DNA from: Gammaproteobacteria bacterium
GTDB lineage: Bacteria; Pseudomonadota; Gammaproteobacteria; Chromatiales; Chromatiaceae
Length of the DNA stretch: 58,551 nucleotides
Direction: 5' to 3'
NCBI GenBank assembly: GCA_009928645.1
Contig: SACH01000012.1
Location: 1-58,551, forward strand
A program made the translations under genes and the position numbers. Shown piece after piece: positions 16,665 to 26,003 of this stretch. Below the pieces are notes generated by a model that saw only the letters and a program-made list of their open reading frames with translations, did no database searches and was not told the DNA's origin. Position 1 is the first letter of the stretch; each line of letters opens with the position of its first letter.

Positions 16665-18692
16665 TCATCCCGCCGGCACTGGCGGCAAGAATTCGCTCAG
16701 GCGCAAAGGCTCCAGCCCCAGGCGCCGCTGGTAGATTAGGCGATAGGCCAGCACCCGCTCGACGTAGCCGCGGGTCTCGGCATAGGGGATGGTGGCGATC
16801 CAGAGGTCGGCCTCGATGCAGCGGTCAGTCGGCAGCCAGCGGGAAACCCGGTTGGGTCCGGCGTTGTAGGCGGCGGTGGCCAGCGCGGCGTGGCCGAAGC
16901 GGTCGCGCATCCGGGCCAGGTAGCGACTGCCCAGGTCGATGTTGATCGCCGGTGCCAGGAGGGTCCCGCGCCCCGGGGGCGGTTCCTTGGCCTCGGTGGC
17001 CAGGTCCTTGGCCGTGCCGGGCATGAGCTGCATCAGCCCCAGGGCGCCGGCCTCGGAGGCGATGGCGGGATTGAAGACGCTCTCCTGGCGGATGACGGCG
17101 AAGATCCAGTCGGCGGACAGCCCGGTCTGCCAGGCCTGGTCCTCTACCAGATCCCGATAGGCCAGGGGGAAACGCAGCTCAAGGTCATCCCAGTAATCGG
17201 TCCGGGCCAGGGTCAGGATCGCCTGGTCGTGCCAGTCAAGGCCGGCGGCCAGCAGCGCGGCGGCCTGAAGATCAGGGGGATCCAGGTCACGGGTCAGGGT
17301 CCGCCACTCGCGGCGCATGTCCGCGTCCCGGCCTAGCTGCCGCAGCTCCGTGATCCGTGCCAGAGCGGGGTGAGCGGCAAGGCGCTGGAGGCGCTCGGGC
17401 TCGACGGCGACCGGGCGCGAGTCGAGGTTGTAGGGCAGGCCCAGCCGATCCGCTGCCAGCAGACCCCAAAGGCTGCGCTGGCGGGCCGCGGCGGCGAAGG
17501 TCGCCTGGGCGGCTTTATCCTGGCCCAGGGCGGCCTCGGCACGTCCCTGCCAGTATAGCCAGCGATCGCGCTTTTCCTCCCGGTCGGGCATGCGCCGTAC
17601 CCAATCCGCCACCCGTGCCCACTCCCGCTGGGCGATGCCCGCCCGCAGCCGGCGTTCTTGGGCCTCCAGATTGTCCGCACGCTCTCCCAGCCGATCCCAG
17701 ACCGCGAGCCCGCGAGGGCCGTCAAGGGGTGTCAGGGCCTGGCCGGCCGCGGCATGGGCACGGTCCCATGCCGCCGGGTCCCTTGCCAGGATGGTACCCT
17801 GGATCATCAGGGCGGAGGCGGCCTGCTCGGGTTGTTTCAGCGCCAGGCGGGAGATGCCATCGGCCAACATCGCCGCAGCCAGCGGGAAGGGTGCGCCGGT
17901 CTCAGCCAGGGGCTCCAGGACCCGCGCCGGGCGCTCACGGATGGCCAGCCAGCGGTCGAACCAGCTCCGCTCACCTTCCGGCAGCCAGTCCTTCAGCGAG
18001 CGGGCCAGGCCCACCTCGTCCGCCTCCAGGGCCAGGCGGATGCGTTGCCAGATCAGATCAGTTGACAGATCGCCCCGGGCATGCCAGGCCGCGAACAGGG
18101 GATCGCAGGCGGCGGGCTGGGCGCGGGGCACCAGCCAGAGGTCTTCCAGCCCCAGGGCAGAAAAGGCCTGAGCCTGAGCCTGGGTTTGGGCCTGGGCTTG
18201 GGCTTGGGCCTGGGCCTGGGCCTGGGCTTGGAGCTGGCTTTGGTCTGTTATCTCCAGAAGGGCACGTCGATAGAGGCAGCGTCGTTCCGCTGAGCCCTCA
18301 TCCTGCCGGTAGACCCGGACCAGCTCGGCCCAGCGCACGGCCTGGGCCAGACGCTTGACATAGACGGCGCGCACCCGCTCCGCCAGGGGTGTGTCCGGAA
18401 ATTCGCTCAGGAAGGCATCGATGGCGGCATCAGGCGCGGTCTTGAGATCACCTAGTTCGGCGAAGCGCAGGTAGGGGTAGAGGGGGTAATCGCGCAGGCG
18501 ATCCCGCAAGGCCGCCAAGGCCGCTGGGTCACCCTGCTTGAGGGCCCGCTCGGCGCGCAGGAAGTCGGTCCGCCCGCCACCCAGCGCGTCGGCATTCACC
18601 CGTCCCGCGACATCTTCGCCCCAAGCAGGGGCGATCCACCCCAAGACCAGCAGCAGCCAGGCCAGGGTGACCTTGAAGCGCTTGAGCGTCAT
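16665..18692 (-). CDS. slt: Soluble lytic murein transglycosylase
   Basis: A 675-residue periplasmic enzyme of the Slt70 type, which cleaves peptidoglycan to 1,6-anhydromuropeptides. The ATG at 18692 gives a clean signal peptide (MTLKRFKVTLAWLLLVLGW, ending about APAWG). A long alpha-superhelical region follows, then the C-terminal lysozyme-like domain with catalytic Glu537 (AVIRQESVFNPAI), GLMQLMPGTA and AAYNAGPNRV. It is odd in carrying an Ala-Gln dipeptide run (about residues 152-175), encoded by a hexanucleotide repeat, inside the superhelix. The gene is downstream of fcl on the same strand. Confidence 0.93.
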   Translation of the reverse strand: MTLKRFKVTLAWLLLVLGWIAPAWGEDVAGRVNADALGGGRTDFLRAERALKQGDPAALAALRDRLRDYPLYPYLRFAELGDLKTAPDAAIDAFLSEFPDTPLAERVRAVYVKRLAQAVRWAELVRVYRQDEGSAERRCLYRRALLEITDQSQLQAQAQAQAQAQAQAQTQAQAQAFSALGLEDLWLVPRAQPAACDPLFAAWHARGDLSTDLIWQRIRLALEADEVGLARSLKDWLPEGERSWFDRWLAIRERPARVLEPLAETGAPFPLAAAMLADGISRLALKQPEQAASALMIQGTILARDPAAWDRAHAAAGQALTPLDGPRGLAVWDRLGERADNLEAQERRLRAGIAQREWARVADWVRRMPDREEKRDRWLYWQGRAEAALGQDKAAQATFAAAARQRSLWGLLAADRLGLPYNLDSRPVAVEPERLQRLAAHPALARITELRQLGRDADMRREWRTLTRDLDPPDLQAAALLAAGLDWHDQAILTLARTDYWDDLELRFPLAYRDLVEDQAWQTGLSADWIFAVIRQESVFNPAIASEAGALGLMQLMPGTAKDLATEAKEPPPGRGTLLAPAINIDLGSRYLARMRDRFGHAALATAAYNAGPNRVSRWLPTDRCIEADLWIATIPYAETRGYVERVLAYRLIYQRRLGLEPLRLSEFLPPVPAG
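18165..18238 (-). repeat. Hexanucleotide repeat inside slt encoding an Ala-Gln run
   Basis: About 12 imperfect copies of a GCCTGG-type hexamer (read on the plus strand) encode alternating Ala and Gln, broken once by Thr. The units differ at single bases, so the array is older than the perfect one just outside the gene. Gain or loss of units would change the length of Slt without a frameshift. Confidence 0.85.
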
Positions 18693-18805
18693 AAAACCCA
18701 CCGCGCCATGGCAATGACGTCGTTCCGTCATGCGCTTGGATCTTCGGTCTTGCCAGAGAGGGTTACCCTGAAAAACCGAAACAGGAAAAGCGATGGGCAT
18801 GCGAC

Positions 18806-19777
18806 CTAATTCCCTCGATCCGCCTGCTCCCGATACCAGCCATAGGCATCCCACAGCCCCTCTTCCAGCCCAATGCTCGCCTCCCAGCCCAAGGCCTTGA
18901 GCCGCGATACATCCAGCAGCTTGCGCGGGGTGCCGTCAGGCTTGCCGGGATCAAAGACCAGTTCCCCACCAAAACCCGTGACCCGGGCGATGGTCTCCGC
19001 CAGTTCGCGAATGGTGACATCCTGACCGGTGCCAACGTTGATGTGGGACAACATCGGCTGGGTGTGTGCCCGGTAGACCTCCGGTGCCAGTTCCATGACA
19101 TGGACGCAGGCGGCGGCCATGTCATCGACATGGAGGAACTCCCGCCGCGGCCTGCCCGTGCCCCAGATGGTCACCCCCGCGGCGCCACTGCGGACGGCCT
19201 CGTGGAAACGGCGCAGCAGGCCAGGGATGACGTGGGAGTTCTCCGGGTGGAAGTTGTCGCCGGGACCATAGAGGTTGGTGGGCATGACGCTGCGGTAGTC
19301 ACGGCCATGCTGACGGTTGTAGCTCTCGCACAGCTTGATGCCGGCGATCTTGGCGATGGCGTAGGGCTCGTTGGTGGGCTCCAGGGGACCGGTGAGCAGG
19401 GCCGCCTCCGCCAGGGGCTGGGGGGCGAGCTGGGGGTAGATGCAGGAGGAGCCGAGGAACAGCAGCTTCTGCACGCCGTGTTGATGGGCGGCGTGGATGA
19501 GGTTGGCCTCGATCATCAGGTTCTGGTAGATGAAATCGGCCGGAAAAGTGTTGTTGGCGTGGATGCCGCCGACCCGGGCGGCGGCCAGATAGACCTGGTC
19601 GATGGGCTGGTCGGAAAAAAAGCGGTTGACTGCCCCTTGGTCGAGGAGGTCCAGCTCGGCGTGGCTGGCCGTGAGCAGATGGGTATAGCCCAGGGCGATC
19701 AGCCGACGCACCAAGGCCGAGCCGACCATGCCGCGGTGGCCGGCGATAAAGATGACCTGATCCCGGTCGCGGACCAT
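18806..19777 (-). CDS. fcl: GDP-L-fucose synthase
   Basis: A 323-residue short-chain dehydrogenase that epimerises and reduces GDP-4-keto-6-deoxymannose to GDP-L-fucose. It has the NADP-binding [17 protein letters not shown], the conserved [11 protein letters not shown], the catalytic Ser in LGSSCIYP and YxxxK in [10 protein letters not shown]. Start: ATG at 19777 with GGAGG upstream. It begins three bases after the gmd stop, so the pair forms one operon that supplies GDP-fucose (or related 6-deoxyhexoses) for surface glycans. Confidence 0.95.
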   Translation of the reverse strand: MVRDRDQVIFIAGHRGMVGSALVRRLIALGYTHLLTASHAELDLLDQGAVNRFFSDQPIDQVYLAAARVGGIHANNTFPADFIYQNLMIEANLIHAAHQHGVQKLLFLGSSCIYPQLAPQPLAEAALLTGPLEPTNEPYAIAKIAGIKLCESYNRQHGRDYRSVMPTNLYGPGDNFHPENSHVIPGLLRRFHEAVRSGAAGVTIWGTGRPRREFLHVDDMAAACVHVMELAPEVYRAHTQPMLSHINVGTGQDVTIRELAETIARVTGFGGELVFDPGKPDGTPRKLLDVSRLKALGWEASIGLEEGLWDAYGWYREQADRGN

Positions 19778-19780
19778 GGC

Positions 19781-20902
19781 TCAATCCTCCACCGAAAGCG
19801 GCGTCTCATGGCCATGGGCCTTGAGGAAGGCGTGGCGTTTGGCCACCTTGAGGTCCTCCGCCACCATCTCGGCGCACAGCGCCTGGACCGGGATCTCCGG
19901 CACCCAGCCCAGGCGTTCCCTGGCCTTGGTGGGATCGCCGAGGAGGGTCTCGACCTCAGCGGGGCGGAAGTAGCGCGGGTCGACGCGGACGATGACCGCT
20001 CCCGGTCGCAGGGCGGGGGCGGCGTCGCCGTCGATCCGTTCGACGATGGCATGCTCCTCCAGGCCCTCGCCCGCGAACCTCAGGGTCAGCCCCAGTTCCG
20101 CCGCCGACCAGCGCACGAAGTCGCGCACCGTATGCTGGACGCCGGTGGCGATGACGAAGTCCTCGGGCTGGTCCTGCTGGAGCATCAGCCACTGCATGCG
20201 CACATAGTCCTTGGCGTGCCCCCAGTCGCGCCGGGCGTTGAGGTTGCCCAGATACAGGCAGCGCTCCAGGCCCTGGGCGATGTTGGCCAGGCCGCGGGTG
20301 ATCTTGCGGGTGACGAAGGTCTCGCCGCGGCGGGGGCTTTCGTGGTTGAAGAGGATGCCGTTGCAGGCGTAGAGCCCATAGGCCTCGCGGTAGTTGACGG
20401 TGATCCAGTAGGCGTAGAGCTTGGCCACGGCATAGGGGCTGCGCGGGTAGAAGGGGGTGGTCTCGCGCTGAGGGATCTCCTGGACCAGGCCATAGAGCTC
20501 GGAGGTGGAGGCCTGATAAAAGCGGGTCGTGCGCTCCAGGCCCAGGAAGCGGATGGCCTCCAGCAGGCGCAGGGTGCCCATGGCGTCGACGTCGGCGGTG
20601 TACTCCGGGGACTCGAAGCTGACGGCGACGTGGCTCTGGGCACCCAGGTTATAGACCTCGTCTGGCTGGACCTCGCGCAGGATGCGGGTGAGGTTGGAGG
20701 AGTCGGTGAGGTCGCCGTAGTGGAGGCGGAAGGCGGGGTGGTCACAGTGGGGATCGACGTAGAGGTGATCCACCCGCTGGGTGTTGAAGGAGGAGGCGCG
20801 GCGCTTGATGCCGTGGACCTCGTAGCCTTTGTCCAGCAGGAACTCGGCGAGATAAGAACCGTCCTGGCCGGTGATGCCGGTGATGAGGGCGTGTTTGGTC
20901 AT
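19781..20902 (-). CDS. gmd: GDP-mannose 4,6-dehydratase
   Basis: From the ATG at 20902 ([20 protein letters not shown]) this protein has 373 residues, the usual Gmd length. It carries the Rossmann [10 protein letters not shown], the [18 protein letters not shown] loop, the catalytic region [14 protein letters not shown] and YxxxK ([12 protein letters not shown]). It makes GDP-4-keto-6-deoxymannose, the substrate of the Fcl enzyme encoded next. A ribosome binding site AGGA precedes the start. Confidence 0.96.
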   Translation of the reverse strand: MTKHALITGITGQDGSYLAEFLLDKGYEVHGIKRRASSFNTQRVDHLYVDPHCDHPAFRLHYGDLTDSSNLTRILREVQPDEVYNLGAQSHVAVSFESPEYTADVDAMGTLRLLEAIRFLGLERTTRFYQASTSELYGLVQEIPQRETTPFYPRSPYAVAKLYAYWITVNYREAYGLYACNGILFNHESPRRGETFVTRKITRGLANIAQGLERCLYLGNLNARRDWGHAKDYVRMQWLMLQQDQPEDFVIATGVQHTVRDFVRWSAAELGLTLRFAGEGLEEHAIVERIDGDAAPALRPGAVIVRVDPRYFRPAEVETLLGDPTKARERLGWVPEIPVQALCAEMVAEDLKVAKRHAFLKAHGHETPLSVED

Positions 20903-21047
20903 GGTCCTGGAAATATCCCTTAAGTCTTGAGTTAGGTGATCAGGCGATGGCGCGGAAAGATTACCACTTAGAAAGCACCCGTTTTCATGCTCGTGAGATA
21001 CCGGCTTCACGGCCAAGAACTTGTGCTCTCCTCAATGGTTCTACCCC

Positions 21048-21914
21048 TCAATCCTTGCGCGCCAGGTCCGGCTGCCCCAGCAAGGCCCGGCAGGCAGCGG
21101 GCATGGGTGCTGGGGGCTTGTCCTCCGCCGACTTGCGGGGCTGGCGGGCCTCAGCGGTGAACCACCAGGCCAGTTCGGCACCGCAGCCGTCCCCGGCGGG
21201 GAAGGGGGCCTGGGCCTGACAGTGAGGGCTGCCGGCCGGGCACTTGAGGCGGACATGGAAGTGGGCGTCGTGACCGCGCCAGGGACGCAGCTTGCGCAGC
21301 CAGCCGCGGTCACCGCCTTCGCTATCGCACAGGCGTTGCTTGATGGCCGGGTTGACGAAGATCCGCTCGACCCGACCGTCCTCGGCGGCCAGCTTGAGCA
21401 GCAGGCGCTGATCCGGTCCCCAGAGCCTGTTCACCGTCAGCCCGTCGTCGCGGACCATGGACGGGGGAGCTATGGCCTCCGGCCAGTCCCGCTGGGCCTG
21501 GGCGGGGGAGTCGGCCAGCAGGAACCAGACATCCAGGTCCAGGCCGTTCTGGTGGCTGCGGTGGGAGGAGGACATGAGACCGCCGCGGGGTTGGGAGAGA
21601 TCGCCGATCATGACGTAACGTGCGGTCCGGCTCGCCTGGGCGGCCCCCAGCTCGCGGACGAAGTCCAGGGTCTGGGGATGGCCAAACTGGCGCTGCCGCT
21701 CGCGACGGATCTGGACGTAGCCCTTGCCTTCGGCGGGCAGGGCCTGGGCCCCGGCCAGGCAGCCATTGGCGGCCTCGCCGATGGCCGACGGGGGCCCAGG
21801 CGCGACGGTGCGCACCTGGGCCCAGGGGCTCGCCTGGAGGCTGGTCGCCAGGACCAGCCAGCCGGCGATCGCCCCGCCGCCGAGCAGGCGGCGGGTCCGC
21901 GGACAGTTACGCAT
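21048..21914 (-). CDS. mepA: Penicillin-insensitive murein endopeptidase MepA
   Basis: A 288-residue periplasmic LAS-family zinc metallopeptidase that cuts D-Ala-mDAP cross-links. A basic N-terminus and hydrophobic stretch (LGGGAIAGWLVLATSLQAS) form the signal peptide. The zinc ligands are probably His121 and Asp128 (SSHRSHQNGLDLDVWF) and one of the histidines in HDAHFHVRL (215-220). Several Cys residues (52, 196, 225, 232 and others) could form the disulfides known in MepA. The start overlaps the end of the upstream deacetylase gene by eight bases. Confidence 0.93.
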   Translation of the reverse strand: MRNCPRTRRLLGGGAIAGWLVLATSLQASPWAQVRTVAPGPPSAIGEAANGCLAGAQALPAEGKGYVQIRRERQRQFGHPQTLDFVRELGAAQASRTARYVMIGDLSQPRGGLMSSSHRSHQNGLDLDVWFLLADSPAQAQRDWPEAIAPPSMVRDDGLTVNRLWGPDQRLLLKLAAEDGRVERIFVNPAIKQRLCDSEGGDRGWLRKLRPWRGHDAHFHVRLKCPAGSPHCQAQAPFPAGDGCGAELAWWFTAEARQPRKSAEDKPPAPMPAACRALLGQPDLARKD

Positions 21915-22839
21915 GACCGATCAGCTCATCGACATGGGTGGAGACGCAACGCCCCAGGGCGTTGAGCTCATAGCCACCCTCCAGGCAGGAGACGATGCGC
22001 TCGCCACAATGCTTGCGGGCCAGTTCGTGGAGCTTGCGGGTGATCCAGCCATAGTCCGAGGTATGGAGGTTGAAGTGCGCCATGTCGTCCTCGGCGTGAC
22101 CATCAAACCCAGCGGAGATCATGATCAGCTCCGGGGCGAAGGCGTCGAGCCGCGGTAGCCAATGCTCCTCCACGGCGGTACGAAAGGCCGGGCCATCGGT
22201 GAGCTTGGGCAGGGGCAGATTGGCGATATTGGGCGCGTCGGTCTCCCAGCCGTGGCCAGGGTAGAAGGGGTGCTGGAAACTGGAGCAGAACAGCACCCGC
22301 TCGTCACCCTCGAAGATGTCCTGGGTGCCGTTGCCGTGGTGGACGTCAAAATCGATGATCGCGATCCGTTTCAGGCCATGTTCAGCCATGGCGTAGGCGG
22401 CGCCGACGGCGACGTTATTGAAGAAGCAAAACCCCATGGAGCGTTTGCGCTCGGCATGGTGACCAGGCGGACGGACGCAGCAGAAGGCGGCATGGTGCTT
22501 GTCGCTCATCACCAGGTCGACACCCATCACCGAGGCCCCGGCGGCACGCAGGGCGGCCGGCAGGGTGCCCCGGCTCATGGAGGTATCGCCATCGATCCAG
22601 GCGAGCTCGCCATCGACGGTCGGGGCGGAGTTGAAGATGAGATCGACATATTCCGGATCGTGGACCCGCAGCAACTGCTCGCGGGTGACCTCGGGGGCGT
22701 CATAGTGGGTGACCAGCATCTCCATGCCGGAGGCGATCATGCGGTCGGCGATCGCGAACAGGCGCTCCGGACACTCAGGATGGTGGGCGCCCGGCTTGTG
22801 GTCCTGGCAGAGGTGATGGCCGATAAAGGCGAGGTTCAT
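21907..22839 (-). CDS. Histone-deacetylase-family protein (AcuC/HDAC-like amidohydrolase)
   Basis: A 310-residue zinc amidohydrolase of the arginase/deacetylase fold. The catalytic His pair is 127-128 (RPPGHHAE), the zinc ligands are Asp165 and His167 (IDFDVHHGNGTQ) and the Asp in SAGFDGH, and the transition-state Tyr is in LEGGYEL. Bacterial relatives remove acetyl groups from lysine (AcuC), polyamines or other amides. It is transcribed away from a Pat-like acetyltransferase/acyl-CoA synthetase gene, which fits a protein-deacetylase role, but polyamine deacetylation cannot be excluded (nspC lies in the same window). The start is the ATG at 22839; longer frames upstream are unlike the family. 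Confidence 0.92.
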   Translation of the reverse strand: MNLAFIGHHLCQDHKPGAHHPECPERLFAIADRMIASGMEMLVTHYDAPEVTREQLLRVHDPEYVDLIFNSAPTVDGELAWIDGDTSMSRGTLPAALRAAGASVMGVDLVMSDKHHAAFCCVRPPGHHAERKRSMGFCFFNNVAVGAAYAMAEHGLKRIAIIDFDVHHGNGTQDIFEGDERVLFCSSFQHPFYPGHGWETDAPNIANLPLPKLTDGPAFRTAVEEHWLPRLDAFAPELIMISAGFDGHAEDDMAHFNLHTSDYGWITRKLHELARKHCGERIVSCLEGGYELNALGRCVSTHVDELIGHA

Positions 22840-23266
22840 GGTTTTGGGTCTCTCCTCGTTGTGCTGTCGTCTCCGCTGGGCAGGGCTGGGCCGCGCTGGC
22901 GGAAAAATGGCTGCTATCCCCACCTTGTCATCACGGCAAGACGGGTTATCGGGTATATTGGCGCGCCAGGGCACGGGGTCCCCAGAGGCCCGTGCCCACC
23001 AATAGCCATAGCTTAATCCCATCCTCCCGCAGGATTCGACCTCAAACGTCAATTCCCGCCCCACGATCATCATAACGGGTGCTCTTGCGCCACGGCCCGT
23101 GCTCGCCCCTCGCCTTGTCACCCGCTGCCCAGCGCACCGCTTCGAACCGCGCGGAAGGGCTCGGGAGGGGAGCAGCGGTACCACTCCGCGATGGCTAAAG
23201 ATCCTTCATCACCACCGTCCCAGTCATGCCTAATCAGCCTCCTCTTGCCCTCAGGGAACCTCGATC
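22840..23266. other. Divergent intergenic region between the deacetylase and Pat-like genes
   Basis: This 427-base region must hold the promoters for both divergent genes. A TATATT at about 22953 resembles a -10 box, but no well-spaced -35 is evident. I see no coding signal and no strong hairpin. Confidence 0.35.
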
Positions 23267-25948
23267 ATGAAGCTCTCAGACGTGGATCCACTCTTCGTCC
23301 CGGCCGCCATCGCCATTTTTGGTGCCAGCGATAACCCAGCCTCCATCGGGGGGGTCGTCTTTCATAATATTCTGGAGGGTGGCTTCAAGGGGCCTTGCTA
23401 TGCCATCAACCCTAAGTATGAGAAGGTCGCCGGCAAAAAGAGCTACCCCACCCTGGAGGAGATCGAGAAGAACGTCGATCTGGCCCTGATCGCCACCCCG
23501 GCAGCGGCCGTCCCTGGCATCCTGGAGCAATGCGGTGCCAAGGGCGTGCGCATGGCGGCACTCTATTCGGCGGGCCTGGCGGAGGCCGACGAGGTCGGGG
23601 CTCACCTCCAGGACAAGATCGTCGAGACGGCGCGCCGCCACCGCATCCGCCTCCTCGGGCCCAACACCATGGGCATGCTGCGGCCCCAGAATAAACTCAA
23701 CGCCACCTCTGGTGTCGCCACCAAGGCCCTGAGCGGCAACGTCGCCCTGGTCTCCCAGTCCGGGGCCGTGTGCAGCGCCATGCTCGACTGGTCGGTGCCG
23801 CGCCATATCGGCTTCTCGTCCATGGTCTCCCTGGGCGCGGCGGCGGACGTGGACTTTGGCGACGTCCTCGACTTTCTCGCCCTGGACGCCCACACCCAGT
23901 GCATCCTGCTCTACGTGGAGGGCATCCGCGACGCCCGTCACTTCATGAGCGGCCTGCGCGCCGCCGCCCGCCTCAAGCCGGTGATCGTGGTCAAGACCGG
24001 GCGCATGGCCGCCGGCTCTCGCGCCGCCAAGTCTCACACCGGGGCCTGGGTCGGCTCCAACGAGGTCTTCCGCGCCGTCATGGAGCGCGCCGGCGTGGTC
24101 CAGGTCGATGCCCTGCATCAACTCTTCGCCGCCGCCCATGTCTTCGGCGCCAATAAGCGCCTGGGTGGCGATCGCATCGCCATCATCACCAACGGTGGCG
24201 GGCCCGGCGTCCTCGCCGCCGACCGTGCCGCCGAACTGGGTCTCAACCTGGCCCAGCTCAGTGACCAGACCAACGCCAAGCTCGGTGAGGCCCTGCCCAG
24301 TTGCTGGTCCCATGGCAACCCGGTGGACGTCCTCGGCGATGCGAGCCCGGAGCGCTTCGGCGCGGCGGTGGAGCTGTGCCTGGCCGATCCCAACGTCGAC
24401 GGTGTCATCGCGATTCTGGCCCCCCTGGCCATGACCAACTGCACAGCCACGGCCCAGCGTCTGGTGGAGGTCGCCAAAAAGAGCCGCAAACCCGTACTGG
24501 CCTGCTGGATGGGGGCCGCCCAGGTGGCCGATGCCCTGGCCCTCTTCGGCCAGAACCGCATCCCCCGCTTCGGCACCCCGGAACAGGCGGTGGAGGCCAT
24601 GTCCTACCTGGCCAGCTACCACCGCAACCAGAAACTGTTGATGCAATACCCTGGCCCCCTGTCCGAGCGGCGCACCCCGGACGTGGAGGGGGCGCGACTG
24701 ATCATCGAGGGTGTCATGGCCGAGGGGCGCAAGACCCTGGGGATCATCGAGGCCAAGGCCATCCTCGCCGCCTTCCGCATCCCCACCATGCAGGCGGTGG
24801 CGGCACGCACCCCCAACGAGGCCCTGATGGCAGCCCAGGCCCTCGGCTTCCCGGTGGTGATGAAGATCAGCTCCCCGGACATCGCCTACAAATCTGACGT
24901 CGACGGCGTGCGTCTCAATATCCGCGACTCCCAGACGGTGCGGCGCACCTTCTCCGAGCTCGTCGACCGGGCCAAGGCCATGCGCCCGGAGGCGCGCATC
25001 GAGGGCGTCACCGTCGAGCACATGGTCTCCACCCGCGCCGCCCGCGAGCTGCGGATCGGCGTCATGCGCGACCCCATCTTTGGTCCCATTATCAGCTTCG
25101 GCGCCGGCGGCACCGAGGTGGAGGTGCTGGAGGACCACGCCGTGGGTCTGCCGCCCCTCAACGACTTCATCATCGAGACCATGATCAACCACACCCGGGT
25201 CGCCCGGCTCATGGGGGCCTTCCGCCACATGCCGCCCATGAACCGCAAGGCCCTGGCGCGGATCCTGCAGCGCGTCTCGGAGATGGTCTGCGAGTTGCCG
25301 GAGATCATCGCTATGGACGTCAACCCGCTGATCGGCAACGATAAGGAGGTCATCGCCGTGGATGCCCGCATCCAGGTGCAGTATCGCCCGCCCCAATTAC
25401 CCCCCTACGGCCACATGGCCATCCACCCCTACCCAGTGCACCTCATCGAGCGAGTGCAGATGCCGGACGGCACCGACCTGATCATCCGCCCCATCCGTCC
25501 GGAGGATGCGGAAATGGTGCAGAACTTCGTCCGCGGCCTGTCCGAACAGACCAAGTACTACCGCTACATGCAGGCCATTAAGGAGCTGACGCCGGAAATG
25601 GTGGTCCGCTTCACGCAGATCGATTACGACCGCGAGATGGCCCTGATCGGCGTCAAGGAGGGTGTCGAGGGCGACGAAATGGCCGGCGTGGCGCGCTATT
25701 CCTCCCGCCCTGGCGGCGAGGTGTGCGAGTTCGCCATCGTCGTCTCCGACACCTGGCGCGACCGTGGCATCGGCGCCCGCCTGATGCGCTCCCTGATGCA
25801 GAATGCCCGCGAGCGCGGCTTCCGCCACATGGATGGCGAGGTCCTCACCGCCAACACCCGGATGCTTGCCCTGATGCGCTCCCTCGGTTTCCGCATCGAG
25901 CGCGACAAACAGGACCCGGGCGTGCAACTGGTGGAAAAGGTCCTCTGA
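23267..25948 (+). CDS. Acyl-CoA synthetase (NDP-forming) fused to a GNAT acetyltransferase, Pat/YfiQ-like
   Basis: An 893-residue fusion. Residues about 1-460 are the CoA-binding and ligase domains of ADP-forming acyl-CoA synthetases (AIFGASDNPASIGG; SQSGAVCSAMLDW). Residues about 490-710 are the ATP-grasp domain, and about 735-893 a GNAT domain (LIIRPIRPEDAEMV, then the acetyl-CoA loop RDRGIGARLM). Pat proteins acetylate lysines of enzymes such as acetyl-CoA synthetase. His257, in KSHTGAWVG, aligns with the phosphohistidine of active ADP-forming synthetases, so the synthetase half may still be active. The gene is divergent from an HDAC-like deacetylase and followed by a thiolase, in keeping with acetyl-CoA control. 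Confidence 0.92.
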   Translation: MKLSDVDPLFVPAAIAIFGASDNPASIGGVVFHNILEGGFKGPCYAINPKYEKVAGKKSYPTLEEIEKNVDLALIATPAAAVPGILEQCGAKGVRMAALYSAGLAEADEVGAHLQDKIVETARRHRIRLLGPNTMGMLRPQNKLNATSGVATKALSGNVALVSQSGAVCSAMLDWSVPRHIGFSSMVSLGAAADVDFGDVLDFLALDAHTQCILLYVEGIRDARHFMSGLRAAARLKPVIVVKTGRMAAGSRAAKSHTGAWVGSNEVFRAVMERAGVVQVDALHQLFAAAHVFGANKRLGGDRIAIITNGGGPGVLAADRAAELGLNLAQLSDQTNAKLGEALPSCWSHGNPVDVLGDASPERFGAAVELCLADPNVDGVIAILAPLAMTNCTATAQRLVEVAKKSRKPVLACWMGAAQVADALALFGQNRIPRFGTPEQAVEAMSYLASYHRNQKLLMQYPGPLSERRTPDVEGARLIIEGVMAEGRKTLGIIEAKAILAAFRIPTMQAVAARTPNEALMAAQALGFPVVMKISSPDIAYKSDVDGVRLNIRDSQTVRRTFSELVDRAKAMRPEARIEGVTVEHMVSTRAARELRIGVMRDPIFGPIISFGAGGTEVEVLEDHAVGLPPLNDFIIETMINHTRVARLMGAFRHMPPMNRKALARILQRVSEMVCELPEIIAMDVNPLIGNDKEVIAVDARIQVQYRPPQLPPYGHMAIHPYPVHLIERVQMPDGTDLIIRPIRPEDAEMVQNFVRGLSEQTKYYRYMQAIKELTPEMVVRFTQIDYDREMALIGVKEGVEGDEMAGVARYSSRPGGEVCEFAIVVSDTWRDRGIGARLMRSLMQNARERGFRHMDGEVLTANTRMLALMRSLGFRIERDKQDPGVQLVEKVL

Positions 25949-26003
25949 CGCTCGTAATCATTCACTTATACCATTACCACCAATAACCGGAGGAAATCCT
26001 GAC

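Noticed and set aside
16528-16739. Small frames encoding Arg-Cys or Gln-Val dipeptide runs
   Set aside because: They exist only because the (GCAGGT) microsatellite is open in all frames; no flanking protein-like sequence.
19043-20923. A 626-codon plus-strand frame opposite fcl and gmd
   Set aside because: It spans two real genes on the other strand and has no domain.
23276-25396. A 706-codon minus-strand frame opposite the Pat-like gene
   Set aside because: Composition (Gly, His, Asp, Val) and complete overlap with a conserved gene mark it as a shadow.
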